Shown here piece after piece: positions 15,225-23,914 of a stretch of DNA of 53,275 bases. The notes beneath the pieces are model-generated. The model was not told where the DNA came from. It ran no database searches and saw nothing but the letters and a program-made list of their open reading frames with translations. The stretch comes from Halochromatium sp. (GTDB lineage Bacteria; Pseudomonadota; Gammaproteobacteria; Chromatiales; Chromatiaceae): contig POWB01000022.1 in assembly GCA_010912705.1 (NCBI GenBank), positions 40,053 through 93,327 on the forward strand. The letters are read 5' to 3'. The translations under genes were made by a program, and so were the position numbers. Each line of letters begins with the position of its first letter. The first letter of the stretch is position 1.

Positions 15225-17693
15225 TTATCTGGCGAGCGCGTCAGCTATTCTCGTTTCAGCAGCCGGAGGCTCCGGCGCTGGGCGGCCGATGTAGTAGCCT
15301 TGCGCGAAATCGACGCCAAGCTCGCAGAGTACCTCAAGGATGGCCTCTGATTCGACGAATTCCGCGACCACCTGCTTGCCCATGGTGTGCGCCATCTCGG
15401 TTGTCGCCTTGACAAAGATGCGATCTTCGGCGCTCTTGTCTAGGTCGCGGATGAAGCTGCCATCGATCTTCACGTCCCGGACCGGCAATTGCTTCAGATA
15501 GGCATAGGAGGCAAATCCGCTGCCAAAGTCATCGAGCGCAAAGTGACAGCCGAGCGCGCTGATGCTCTGGATCCGTTCTACGGCTGCACTGATATTGTCG
15601 ATGGCGACCGTTTCCGTGATCTCGAGTGTAAGACGCTGTGGGTCGATCTGTGAGCTGCGCAATAAGCCTGCAAGCTCTGCATCGATGCTGGCATCGGCTA
15701 GTGCCTTCGCGGAGAGGTTGATCCCCAGCGAGAGGTGAGGGTGCTTGACGAGGACGCGAATCGCCTCGGCGAGCACCCAGCGATCGATGGCGCTGATGAG
15801 TCCGGTGCACTCGGCAACCGGGATAAACTCATTTGGGCTTGCGAGCCGCCCATCGGTCAGCTTGATCCGCAACAGGCCTTCGGCGCGCCAGATCCTTCGC
15901 TCTGGGAGGGCCATCAGCGGTTGATAGAACAATTGCAGGCGGCCGGTCTCCATCGCCTCGGTAATCTCCCGATTCCAGAGCACGCGTGCGCTGGCCGCGG
16001 CGCGCGCACTGTCTTGGTCCGAGTAGAGGTGGCAGCGTTGGCGCTGCCTGGCCTTGGCTTGGTACATGGCTAGGTCGGCATTGGCCATTAGCGTTTGCGG
16101 GTCGGTCCCGTGGTCGGGGAAGAGGACGATGCCGATGCTGGCTGAGACCTGGTGCCGATGACCTTGTGCCTGCACTCTGGTTGTCCGAATCTGCTCATGC
16201 AGTTGCTCGGCCAGCCCAATGACAGCCTCCGGCTCGACTAGGGCGAGCAAAACGGCGAACTCGTCGCCCCCGAAGCGACTGATCTTGTCGCCCTCGGCGA
16301 CGAAGGCGGCAAGCCGCTTGCCAACGCGTTTGAGCAGGCGGTCGCCGATATGATGGCCACTGATGTCGTTCACATCCTTGAAGTTGTCGAGATCGATGAA
16401 TAGCAAGGCGCCGCGGCTCCCATCGCGCTGTGCGAGGGCGATCGCCTGCGTCAGCTCATCATGGAACCGTCGGCGGTTGAGCAGGGCGGTCAACGGATCA
16501 TGATCGGCGAGCCAGCGCAGCTCTTGCTGCGCTGCCTCGCGCTCGGTCTGCATCTGAGCCATGCGCTGGCTGAGCTGTTTCGCGACCGCGATGGTCTCAT
16601 CAATCTCATCGCGAAAGCCAATCGCGCTGTGCGCTGTCGGTAGCCGCTTGGCTAGGGTCTCAAAACGGCTTTCCGCGAGCAGCGGTAAGAGGCGCGAGAG
16701 GTCGCGAATGCGCCTGACGGGGCTATGCATGATCAACAGCAGCAAGACCTCAGCGGCGAGCAGGCTCAGCAGACCAATCAGGATGCTATTGCGCGCCATC
16801 TGGCCGATCGCATGCCGATCAGCGGTGGTTTGGTTGACGATGAAACCGATCAGCCCGGTGCCCGCTTGATCGATGCTGAAGACCTCGTGCCAGTCGTCTC
16901 CGTGCTCGACGGCCAAGGGTTGATTGACACTGCTCGCGAGCAAGGATGCAGCGGGGATGGACTGCAAGAGAGGTAGCGTCTGTTGGGGCTGGCTAGCGCC
17001 GAGAAATCGGAGCTGCGGGCCTGCCTGGGATCTGCTCGATGCCCGGTTTTCGGCGAGGGTCGCAATGGCGAGATTGGCCCCGGTTAGGTTCTGAAACGCC
17101 AGCAGTACGCTGGCCATGCTGCGACCGAGTACGAGAGTGCCTGCTGTTTCAGCCTGCCATAGGAGAGGGGAGGCCAGGTATTGGCGGCAGACATCCTGAC
17201 TGCAGAGGATGTGCTCGGTCACCGCTTCTGGCTGCTGCCGAACCTGACGCAGCAAAGATGCCGGTAAGGGCAACGCTTCTAATGGCCAGAGCGTTAAAGG
17301 CTCGCCGTCGACCGGCACCCAATGCACGGCGCGGATATCCCATTCCAGATCTAGCATGCTACCGTCGGCTTGCAGCGTCTCGCGCAGATGATCAACCACT
17401 GAGGTACCGGCAGCTGCCGAGGCGAGACGCGGTACCATGCTAGCTAGCTGCGCCATCTGTTGATAGCGGTCGGTCATCAGGCTGAAGAAGTGCTCGGCCT
17501 GGCGCTGGTGCAGACCTGCTTGGTTACGCTCGAATTGGTCGATCAAGACCTCGCGGGCGTACAGCGTTAGGGATAGGATGACCGCGGCCAGTGTGAGACT
17601 GATGCCGATCAATACCTTCCAACGCAGTCCCAAGAAAGGTCGGGAATCGCTGGATCTTGAATCTCCGTGCTGGGTTGTCAATGGCTGCTCCAT
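15225..17693 (-). CDS. Membrane sensor GGDEF-EAL protein (c-di-GMP turnover)
   Basis: Predicted dual-domain cyclic-di-GMP enzyme in the inner membrane. The order is: cytoplasmic tail, helix at about 25-45, periplasmic sensing region 46-300 (CHASE4-like by position, not by clear motif), helix 303-321, linker, GGDEF domain about 390-555, EAL domain about 570-810. The GGDEF motif is intact (FGGDEF, 474-479). EAL elements are EGLLR at 605-609 in place of EALLR, NLSAK, LEITET, DDFGSGFASYAYLKQL, KIDGSFI and AEFVES. The metal-binding and catalytic residues appear present, so both synthesis and hydrolysis are possible. Length is 822 residues. The cheD-like gene follows on the same strand. Confidence 0.93.
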   Translation of the reverse strand: MEQPLTTQHGDSRSSDSRPFLGLRWKVLIGISLTLAAVILSLTLYAREVLIDQFERNQAGLHQRQAEHFFSLMTDRYQQMAQLASMVPRLASAAAGTSVVDHLRETLQADGSMLDLEWDIRAVHWVPVDGEPLTLWPLEALPLPASLLRQVRQQPEAVTEHILCSQDVCRQYLASPLLWQAETAGTLVLGRSMASVLLAFQNLTGANLAIATLAENRASSRSQAGPQLRFLGASQPQQTLPLLQSIPAASLLASSVNQPLAVEHGDDWHEVFSIDQAGTGLIGFIVNQTTADRHAIGQMARNSILIGLLSLLAAEVLLLLIMHSPVRRIRDLSRLLPLLAESRFETLAKRLPTAHSAIGFRDEIDETIAVAKQLSQRMAQMQTEREAAQQELRWLADHDPLTALLNRRRFHDELTQAIALAQRDGSRGALLFIDLDNFKDVNDISGHHIGDRLLKRVGKRLAAFVAEGDKISRFGGDEFAVLLALVEPEAVIGLAEQLHEQIRTTRVQAQGHRHQVSASIGIVLFPDHGTDPQTLMANADLAMYQAKARQRQRCHLYSDQDSARAAASARVLWNREITEAMETGRLQLFYQPLMALPERRIWRAEGLLRIKLTDGRLASPNEFIPVAECTGLISAIDRWVLAEAIRVLVKHPHLSLGINLSAKALADASIDAELAGLLRSSQIDPQRLTLEITETVAIDNISAAVERIQSISALGCHFALDDFGSGFASYAYLKQLPVRDVKIDGSFIRDLDKSAEDRIFVKATTEMAHTMGKQVVAEFVESEAILEVLCELGVDFAQGYYIGRPAPEPPAAETRIADALAR

Positions 17694-17713
17694 ATCGCCT
17701 CCCGACCGACCGA

Positions 17714-18049
17714 TTAGAACCGGAATGCCGCTTGAACTGCAAATAGATCCCAGTGCTCGTCAAGATTGCTGAAGCTTGGGTTCTCGATCTCGGACAGGAT
17801 GAAGTTGCCGATATGGCGTTGATACTCGGCCTTCAGCATCCATTGTTGGCTGATGTCCCAGCGGAGTCCGAGACTGAGGATGCGTGAGGAGGCCGTCTGC
17901 GCTGGTATCAGCCCGAAGGTCAGCTGCTCGATTTTGCGGCCGTTGCGATCGGCGCGATCGGCGAAGCCCTCTTCATAACGCAACATCAGCTGCCACTTGG
18001 GACTTGGCCGCGCAGCATGTACGGCAACGGGAATGCCTTTCGTTCCACC
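17714..18049 (-). pseudogene. C-terminal remnant of an outer-membrane beta-barrel protein
   Basis: The frame from 17986 encodes 90 residues of alternating aromatic strands (WDISQQWMLKAEYQRHIG, HWDLFAVQAAFRF). It ends in Phe-Arg-Phe, the C-terminal Phe signal used for outer-membrane barrel assembly. Coding potential continues upstream of that ATG (about 21 more codons, including WQLMLRYEEG) to an in-frame TAG at 18050-18052, with no start or signal peptide. So the N-terminal part of a porin-like protein appears to be lost. It lies directly upstream of the GGDEF/EAL gene on the same strand. A separate short real gene starting at 17986 is possible but would lack an export signal. Confidence 0.55.
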
Positions 18050-18155
18050 CTAGACTCATGTCTATGACTGCACTCTACTGAGTTGCATCGATGGCACGCA
18101 AGCGCTAGCTTGCATCGAAAATCAGGCTCGACATCAGAATTTTGACGGCGATCAA

Positions 18156-19082
18156 TTGGCACAAAAGGCAAGAAACCTTCTCGCTCCGTATTCATCGCGC
18201 TGTATTCATCGTCTTGCCGCAGCCGCAGCCGCAGCCGCAGTCGCAGTCGGGCTTGGTGCTTGGCTGCTGATCGCTGGTGCTGCCTTAGCGTTGAGCGGCG
18301 GTAGTGAGGATAGCGAGCAGCATCATCCCGAGGTGCTGAGTCTCCGTGCTGATCAACAGTTCATCTGTAGCGCCGTGAAGATCGGTTCGCAGACGCTGCT
18401 CACCGCCGCGCATTGTGTGGTCGATGCGGGCAGTGGCGAGCTGATGCCGGCGTTTCAGCCTGGTGCCGGGATCTCGCTCGACAATACCCCGCGGCAGCTG
18501 AGTGACAAGGGCGCGATGACGGTTGTTGTTGACGCAACCCAATTACCCGATGCGTATCGGGAGGGATTGGCAAAGCTAGCGGACTATCGTCGGCAGCGTC
18601 TTACTGAGCTGAGCAGCATGGCGTTGGCCTTGCCAACGGAACAGCTTGAGCAGGGGTTGCGCATGCGTTACCACTTCGCTGAGCGCTATCCTGACATCGC
18701 CTTGATTCGGCTGCGCACAGCCACCCCGGAGATCCCTGTCGCTGAAGTGGATTTCAGGCCGCTAGCGGCTGACGCCCAGGTCGAGCTGGTCGGCTTTGGC
18801 TGCTCCGATCTGCATCGAGTTGGCAACCGATCCTCGGCCGAGCGCCGCTCAGGCTGGACGCGGGTGATTCGGGTCGATGCGGTCAACTTCTATACCGAAG
18901 CCGGTCAGAAGTCGGACCAGGCCCCCTCGCTCTGTCCCGGCGATTCCGGTGGCCCCGTGCTTTATCAAGGCCGCGTGGTCGGCATCCACAGCGTCGTCTA
19001 TGGGCTCAATGCCCGACATGGGGCGCGCTCAAATATGGCCGTGAACCTAGCGCCCTTGGCTAGCTGGGAGGCTTGGCCATGA
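18156..19082 (+). CDS. Secreted trypsin-like (S1 family) serine protease
   Basis: Predicted exported endopeptidase. The catalytic triad is complete: His in TAAHC, Asp in YPDIALIRL and Ser in CPGDSGGPV. Two cysteines near the His and the CPGDSGG Cys fit chymotrypsin-like disulfides. The N-terminal hydrophobic segment, with an Ala run encoded by a hexanucleotide repeat, acts as a signal peptide or anchor. No ATG is available near the N-terminus; TTG at 18156 is the most sensible start but has a poor ribosome-binding site, so the start is uncertain. The middle region, about residues 95-165, is an insertion relative to compact trypsins. The gene is isolated, followed by the MoxR unit after 136 bases. 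Confidence 0.85.
   Translation: MAQKARNLLAPYSSRCIHRLAAAAAAAAVAVGLGAWLLIAGAALALSGGSEDSEQHHPEVLSLRADQQFICSAVKIGSQTLLTAAHCVVDAGSGELMPAFQPGAGISLDNTPRQLSDKGAMTVVVDATQLPDAYREGLAKLADYRRQRLTELSSMALALPTEQLEQGLRMRYHFAERYPDIALIRLRTATPEIPVAEVDFRPLAADAQVELVGFGCSDLHRVGNRSSAERRSGWTRVIRVDAVNFYTEAGQKSDQAPSLCPGDSGGPVLYQGRVVGIHSVVYGLNARHGARSNMAVNLAPLASWEAWP
18216..18245 (+). repeat. Hexanucleotide repeat in the protease signal sequence
   Basis: Four perfect GCCGCA units (18216-18239) plus a GTCGCA variant (18240-18245) encode most of an eight-Ala run. Being a multiple of three, slippage would change signal-peptide length without shifting the frame. Confidence 0.85.
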
Positions 19083-19218
19083 GCGATCTCGATGCGTTCC
19101 TTGATCTTTAGTGACGTGTAAATCCACGGTATTTTCAAGGATAAAACGGGGGTGCCGCGGTTGCTTAGGCCCTGTATCGTCATCATCCTGAAATGACACC
19201 AGGAATGAGCTTGTCGAT

Positions 19219-20283
19219 ATGGTTCGCATCGTCGTCACCCCACCCGCTGCGGTCGGAGCCGAGTCTACCGGACCGATTCCGCTCACCCATCATCAGATTC
19301 TCGAACTGGTCGCGCCCTTTAGCCGCCAGGGTCGGCAGGTCGATCTTGCAGCCAGCGATCGCGCCCAGCGCCGGCTCAACTTTAAGCCTATCAGCCATCC
19401 GAATCTGCCACTTGCGGGCGAAGCGCTGACCGAAAGCCTGGTCCTTGAGCACCCTGAAGCCGACCTGTTCCGCCTGCGTCGGATCATCACCGATGACTCT
19501 GGGCTCAGCTCGACGCTCGAGATCGAGGGGCCCGATGCCGGGCTGCTGTTGGAGCAGGTCGAGGCGATTGCGGTCGAGCGGCAGATCATTGCCGTTGAAG
19601 GCGTGCACATTGCCCGGAGCTATCGGTTGCAGCCGGTGGCGGCGAGCGAGCATCGGCCAGCCCATTGGCGTTTGCAGCTGACCACTGCGGAGGCGCGCGC
19701 CGAAGGTACGGTGCTGACCCTGAACGCCAAGACCGGACGCAAGATGCCAGCCGATATCGAGCTGGACGGCGAGGCAGAGCATCATCTTCAAGTGCCGGCC
19801 GACCTGTTTGCGGTATTGGGCTGGGATTGGCGTCCGCTGCGCCCGCTGGGCAAATTCTGGCGCGGCAGCCTGCGCATTGCTGCCGACGAGCCTCAGCGGA
19901 CTGCAGACGCCGAGTCCAAGTTCTCGCGGGCCGTCAGCCATCTTGCAAAGACCCTAGGCAGTGATCCGGCCGATTTTCATGCACGCTGGCAGAGGGCGCG
20001 CTGGCGCGTCACCTTCCAGCGCGCGATCCCATTGCTCATCGGTATCGGTCTGCTCGGCTCGGCGCCCTTGGTCCAGCTATTCACGCTTGAGCAGGCTTCA
20101 GTCGCGCGCATGCTCATCTTCCATGCGCCACCGATGTTGCTGATCGGTATCTTCATGATGCGTGAGCTGCCGGTGATCGAGATTCCTCCTCTGCCGCGCC
20201 GTCTGGTTGGTCGCGACTGGATGATCGATGACGGCAAAGGGCGCTTAAAGGGTCGCTCTGGGCAAGGTGCTGAAGCCGGATGA
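19219..20283 (+). CDS. Hypothetical membrane-anchored protein of a MoxR/VWA unit (354 aa)
   Basis: I do not recognise a named family. Residues 1-265 are soluble and mixed alpha/beta with many acidic strands. Two hydrophobic helices follow (about 270-290 and 300-318), then a short basic tail with PPLPRR. There is no signal peptide, so the large part is probably cytoplasmic with a C-terminal anchor. Its last bases overlap the MoxR ATPase start (ATGA). It is therefore the first gene of a three-gene unit and likely a substrate, partner or membrane tether of the ATPase. The assigned start is the ATG at 19219; no strong ribosome-binding site is seen. Confidence 0.75.
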   Translation: MVRIVVTPPAAVGAESTGPIPLTHHQILELVAPFSRQGRQVDLAASDRAQRRLNFKPISHPNLPLAGEALTESLVLEHPEADLFRLRRIITDDSGLSSTLEIEGPDAGLLLEQVEAIAVERQIIAVEGVHIARSYRLQPVAASEHRPAHWRLQLTTAEARAEGTVLTLNAKTGRKMPADIELDGEAEHHLQVPADLFAVLGWDWRPLRPLGKFWRGSLRIAADEPQRTADAESKFSRAVSHLAKTLGSDPADFHARWQRARWRVTFQRAIPLLIGIGLLGSAPLVQLFTLEQASVARMLIFHAPPMLLIGIFMMRELPVIEIPPLPRRLVGRDWMIDDGKGRLKGRSGQGAEAG

Positions 20284-21374
20284 ATATCCCGCCCGTCTCG
20301 ATTGCTGCGGCCAAGCAGGCGCTCATCGAACAATATGCTGATCCGGTGCTACGCCATCGCGCGTCGATGCTTTGGGGCACACGCGGTGTCGGCAAGTCAT
20401 CGATCGTGCGCCAGGTCGCGGAGCACTACGGCGTTCCGCTGATCGATCTACGCCTCACTACCATTGAGCCGGTCGATATCCGCGGCGCCATCTATGCCGA
20501 CGATACTCAAGCCAAGACGGTCTGGTTCCCGCCGGAGTTCTTGCCGACCGCCGATCAGCCCGAGGGCATTCTGTTCCTTGATGAGCTGACGGCAGCCGAT
20601 CAGCGGCTACAGATCTCGGCCTACTCGCTGATCCTGGATCGGCGTGTGGGTCATTACCTGCTGCCTGATGGCTGGCAGGTGGTCGCAGCCGGTAATGCCA
20701 GTTTCCACGGTGCCGTCAGCCATGACATGGGCACCGCGCTCGCGGATCGGATGTTCCATTTCAACGTCCAGACCGTGATCGACGCCTTCCTCAGTTATGC
20801 CGTCGTGCAGGGCTTTGCGCCCGAGGTGATGGCCTATCTGAAGGTGCGTCCGGACAAGCTCGACGATACCCAGACGCAGCTCGCCAACGATCATCTGATC
20901 GGTGCCAGCCCGCGCGGTTGGGAGGACATCTCCAACGTGCTGCGCTCGGGCCTCTCCGAGCAGGCCAAGCGGGTCTTCGTGCAGGGCCGGATCGGTGCCG
21001 CCAACGCGGCCGAGCTATTTGGCGTGCTCAAGGAGATCCAGGCCGGCGTTGACGTCGTCGCGCTGCTCGAGGCCGAGCCGGGCGAGGCCACCGCGGCGCT
21101 GCTGCCGACCAACCTGGATGCGCTCTACGGGATGATCTATGCGCTGCTGGCCGCTGCGACTGACCCGGAGCGCATGGCCCGCGCACTGGCCATCATCGAG
21201 CAGTTGCCGGATGCGCCGGCCCGCGAGCCGCTGCCGATCCCTGAGGCACAGACCTTGGCAATGGAGCTGCTGTTGGAGCGTGCGCTGGAGACCGGGCTCG
21301 AAGGTGCAGTGCTCGAGAGTCCTGCTTATCGGCGCTACAGCGAAGCGCGCGAGCAGGCTGGGCTCAGTGGCTAG
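20280..21374 (+). CDS. MoxR-family AAA+ ATPase
   Basis: Hexameric chaperone-type ATPase that usually works with a VWA-domain partner to activate or assemble target proteins. Walker A is GTRGVGKSS (33-41) and Walker B is ILFLDEL (97-103). The sensor-1 Asn is in VVAAGNASFHG, and the arginine-containing FHFNV/ADRMFHF region matches MoxR proteins. The 364-residue length is slightly longer than typical because of a helical C-terminus. It is translationally coupled to the upstream membrane protein by a four-base overlap. Its stop codon lies in the first copy of a triplicated 10-bp repeat, 110 bases before the VWA gene. Confidence 0.92.
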   Translation: MNIPPVSIAAAKQALIEQYADPVLRHRASMLWGTRGVGKSSIVRQVAEHYGVPLIDLRLTTIEPVDIRGAIYADDTQAKTVWFPPEFLPTADQPEGILFLDELTAADQRLQISAYSLILDRRVGHYLLPDGWQVVAAGNASFHGAVSHDMGTALADRMFHFNVQTVIDAFLSYAVVQGFAPEVMAYLKVRPDKLDDTQTQLANDHLIGASPRGWEDISNVLRSGLSEQAKRVFVQGRIGAANAAELFGVLKEIQAGVDVVALLEAEPGEATAALLPTNLDALYGMIYALLAAATDPERMARALAIIEQLPDAPAREPLPIPEAQTLAMELLLERALETGLEGAVLESPAYRRYSEAREQAGLSG

Positions 21375-21396
21375 TCGTGGCTAGTCGTGGCTAGTC
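21367..21396. repeat. Triplicated 10-bp unit carrying the MoxR gene stop
   Basis: GTGGCTAGTC is repeated exactly three times (21367-21376, 21377-21386, 21387-21396). TAG falls at 21372, 21382 and 21392, so each reading frame receives one stop. Confidence 0.9.
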
Positions 21397-21484
21397 TGCG
21401 ACCCGTCTGGACGCAGGCAGATCCCTAAGGCCGTTGGCGCGGGGGCTCCCCGGAAAATGAATCGCCTGAGATTCAGGTAAATCG

Positions 21485-23056
21485 ATGCACGCATCCCTGC
21501 ATACCCATCGCGGTACCCGCGCGATCCAGAAGATGGTCGAGTACGCGCCCTCGACCGGTGGACTGGCGCTCTGGATTCGTCATCAGGATGTCGATGCGTT
21601 GCCGAGGCAGCAGCAGGCTGCAGGTCTAGAGCACACTCAGCATCGCGCTCGCGGCGGAGCGAATCAACAGGGCGCTTGCGACTGGGCGGCTGAGGGTACC
21701 GCTCGCGGCGGAGCACCTGGGGCTGAGGATGCTGCTCGCAGCGGGGTGACTGAGGATAGGTCTCGCAGCAGGCTGACTGAGCGCGGGGCGGTTGAGGCCG
21801 AGGCCGAAGTCGGTCTAACGGCCATCGTCGCCAATGATGGCCGCACCATCTTCTACACCCCAGCCTTTGATGCGCTCAGCCTGCCGCTGCAGATCGGCCA
21901 AGTCGCGCATCAGGTGCTCCATGTCGCGCTGCAGCACGCGCAACGCGAGCGGGCACTGGCGCGCCTGATCGGCGATGTTGATCCGCAGCTATTCAATCTC
22001 TGCGCCGATGCCATCGTCAACAGCACCCTCGGTCATCTGTCTTGGCTCGAGCTGCCGCGGCAAGCGGTCACCCTCGAAGGGCTGCTCTCCAGCACCCTGC
22101 ATCGCGAGCAGAGTCCGGCTGCGGCGCTGCTCGAATGGGATCTCGAGCGACTGTACCGCGCCATTGATGACCGACGTCCGCGCTTGCAAGCGGGTACCGG
22201 CGATCAGAACCGCAGCAACCGCCGGCGAGACGGCAACAGTGGCCAGCGCAGTGGCCGCGCTGGTCAGCAGCCCGAGACTGAGTTGAATGCTGCGCCGAAT
22301 GCTGCGCGCGAGGACGGTCCGCGCGCTAGCCGCGCGCGCTGGCTCGGGGCCAAGACGCCACGTGACCTGCTACCTGCCGACGATGATCTACGTCCTGAGC
22401 AAGAGGCCGAACAGGCGCGCGAATGGCGCGAGCGGCTGATCCGCGCCCACGCCGGCGACGGCGCCCACTCCATGCTGCGCGAGCTGATCGCCGACCTGCC
22501 CAAGGTGCGCACGCCTTGGGAGCACCTGCTGCGCACGCTGCTCACCCGCGGTCTGGCGCGTACTCCGGATCAATCCTGGTCGCGTCCGTCGCGCTCCTAT
22601 CTGGCCAATCAGGGCCGTACCCCCGGCGGTCAGCGACTGCCCTGGGAGCCGGGCCGCACCGCCTCGCGCGCGGTGCCGCGGTTAGTGGTGATGGTTGACC
22701 TCTCTGGCTCCATCGATCCGTCGTTGCTCGAGCGCTTCGCGCGCGAGATCGAGGCCATCAGTCGCCGCCTCGAAGCTGGTCTTACCATCATCGCTGGCGA
22801 TGATCGCGTGACCGGCGTTGCCCAATTCGAGCCTGGCCAGTCCAACCTGCGCGAGCTCGCCTTTGAGGGCGGTGGTGGCACCGACTTCAGCCCGCTGCTG
22901 CGCGAGGCCGAGCGCCATGCCCCAGATATCGCCGTCTTTCTCACCGATCTCGATGGCCCGGCCGAATACAAGCCCAGCTATCCGGTGATCTGGGCCGTGC
23001 CGGCTGTCAACGCGAATGCCCGGCATCCGTTCGGGCGAAAGTTGGTTCTGGAGTAA
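21485..23056 (+). CDS. VWA-like protein with DUF2201-type metallopeptidase-like domain
   Basis: Partner of the MoxR ATPase. The N-terminal half resembles the predicted metallopeptidase domain found before VWA domains in this family, but the zinc motif reads HQVLH at residues 142-146, with Gln where the catalytic Glu of HExxH should be. This suggests a non-hydrolytic domain. The C-terminal half is VWA-like: MIDAS DLSGS at 405-409, a later GGGTDF and FLTDLDG. A low-complexity linker at about residues 55-105 is encoded by imperfect ~30-bp repeats. A second charged linker is at 240-290. There is no signal peptide, so it is probably cytoplasmic. Length is 523 residues. Confidence 0.87.
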   Translation: MHASLHTHRGTRAIQKMVEYAPSTGGLALWIRHQDVDALPRQQQAAGLEHTQHRARGGANQQGACDWAAEGTARGGAPGAEDAARSGVTEDRSRSRLTERGAVEAEAEVGLTAIVANDGRTIFYTPAFDALSLPLQIGQVAHQVLHVALQHAQRERALARLIGDVDPQLFNLCADAIVNSTLGHLSWLELPRQAVTLEGLLSSTLHREQSPAAALLEWDLERLYRAIDDRRPRLQAGTGDQNRSNRRRDGNSGQRSGRAGQQPETELNAAPNAAREDGPRASRARWLGAKTPRDLLPADDDLRPEQEAEQAREWRERLIRAHAGDGAHSMLRELIADLPKVRTPWEHLLRTLLTRGLARTPDQSWSRPSRSYLANQGRTPGGQRLPWEPGRTASRAVPRLVVMVDLSGSIDPSLLERFAREIEAISRRLEAGLTIIAGDDRVTGVAQFEPGQSNLRELAFEGGGGTDFSPLLREAERHAPDIAVFLTDLDGPAEYKPSYPVIWAVPAVNANARHPFGRKLVLE

Positions 23057-23503
23057 GCTTTGGGCACGGGGGCGGGCGAGAAGCCCGAAAGGATGCCAAG
23101 AAGCTGCTGTGTTCGCTCAGTCCTTGGCCGCGGAAAAAATGCCGCTATCACTGCTATCATATTGATCACCAAGTGATCGTAAGCAGAGGGCTGGTGTGGC
23201 ATCAGGTGGGCGAGATTCACGCCCTAGATCAGCTCGACGACGGTCGACGTGGGGCCTTCTACCACAAGGGTAAGCCGTTGACGTTGGCCAGTCTGGAGAA
23301 GATGGGAGGGCCGGGGATATAGGGTCCGCGGATCGAAACCCGCGTACCACACGGCATGAAGCCGAATTTCGTCCCTAGCCAGAGGAGAGACTAGAACCTA
23401 AGCCACGAGAAATCAAGGTTTGCTTGGTGGGCGCTCCCGCTAAGCAAGAGCATGTCAACATCCGCGCAGGGCATGGGCTCGACAGCGAGCGAATGGCGAT
23501 CAG
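23057..23503. other. Degenerate strip with a possible small frame and tRNA-end-like sequence
   Basis: No firm gene. A plus-strand frame from GTG at 23173 to the stop at 23322 encodes 49 residues with protein-like composition (LVWHQVGEIHALDQLDDG, AFYHKGKPLTLASLEKMGG). It has no ribosome-binding site, so it may be a remnant. Its 5' part overlaps GATCAC-CAA-GTGATC (23164-23178). At about 23327-23352 the sequence CCGCGGATCGAAACCCGCGTACCA resembles the T-arm and acceptor end of a tRNA, but no body of a tRNA precedes it. Confidence 0.3.
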
Positions 23504-23875
23504 TCAATTGGCTCGTATGGACCAGGAGTCGTCTTGCAAATCCTTGATCATCTTGTCTTCATCTGCAACAATTTGTTGAACCTTGTCGAGGTCTGACCAG
23601 GAATGACCTTGGTCCTTCATGCGCCCCCTTTCTTCTCCAATCTTGTCATTGATATCAAGAAGGAATTCATACCATTTATTCCATGCTTCCCTGTCATTTT
23701 CATCCCATTCAGCAATAGGGTAGTATAACCTCTCCTGGGTATCGAGAAGGTAGAGTCGGTCTTTCTTTAGTGCTCTATTACAATAGATCACGCAATAAGG
23801 TGTGCCGCGTAATCCGCGATACTCAAACTCAGCGGGTGTCTTGGCCGTTAAATCACCATGGATCAATTGTGCCAT
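23504..23875 (-). CDS. Hypothetical protein, acidic and AT-rich gene (123 aa)
   Basis: Unrecognised. GGGAGG lies five bases before the ATG at 23875, a strong ribosome-binding site that selects this start over the adjacent ATG at 23878. The product is soluble, rich in Trp, Asp, Glu and Lys. The N-terminal part has strand pattern (FEYRGLRGTPYCVIYCNRAL, LYLLDTQERLYYPIAEW) and the C-terminus is a charged helical tail (VQQIVADEDKMIKDLQDD). Base composition is clearly AT-richer than the flanking genes, which suggests acquisition by transfer. It may be transcribed after the SRPBCC-like gene (gap about 40 bases). Confidence 0.65.
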   Translation of the reverse strand: MAQLIHGDLTAKTPAEFEYRGLRGTPYCVIYCNRALKKDRLYLLDTQERLYYPIAEWDENDREAWNKWYEFLLDINDKIGEERGRMKDQGHSWSDLDKVQQIVADEDKMIKDLQDDSWSIRAN

Positions 23876-23914
23876 CATGTCCTCCCAAAGTCGTTGTGTC
23901 TTGCGTGCGTCTGA

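Noticed and set aside
23327..23352. tRNA gene
   Set aside because: Only a T-arm/acceptor-like 3' segment is present, its stem is off by one pair, and no anticodon or D arm precedes it.
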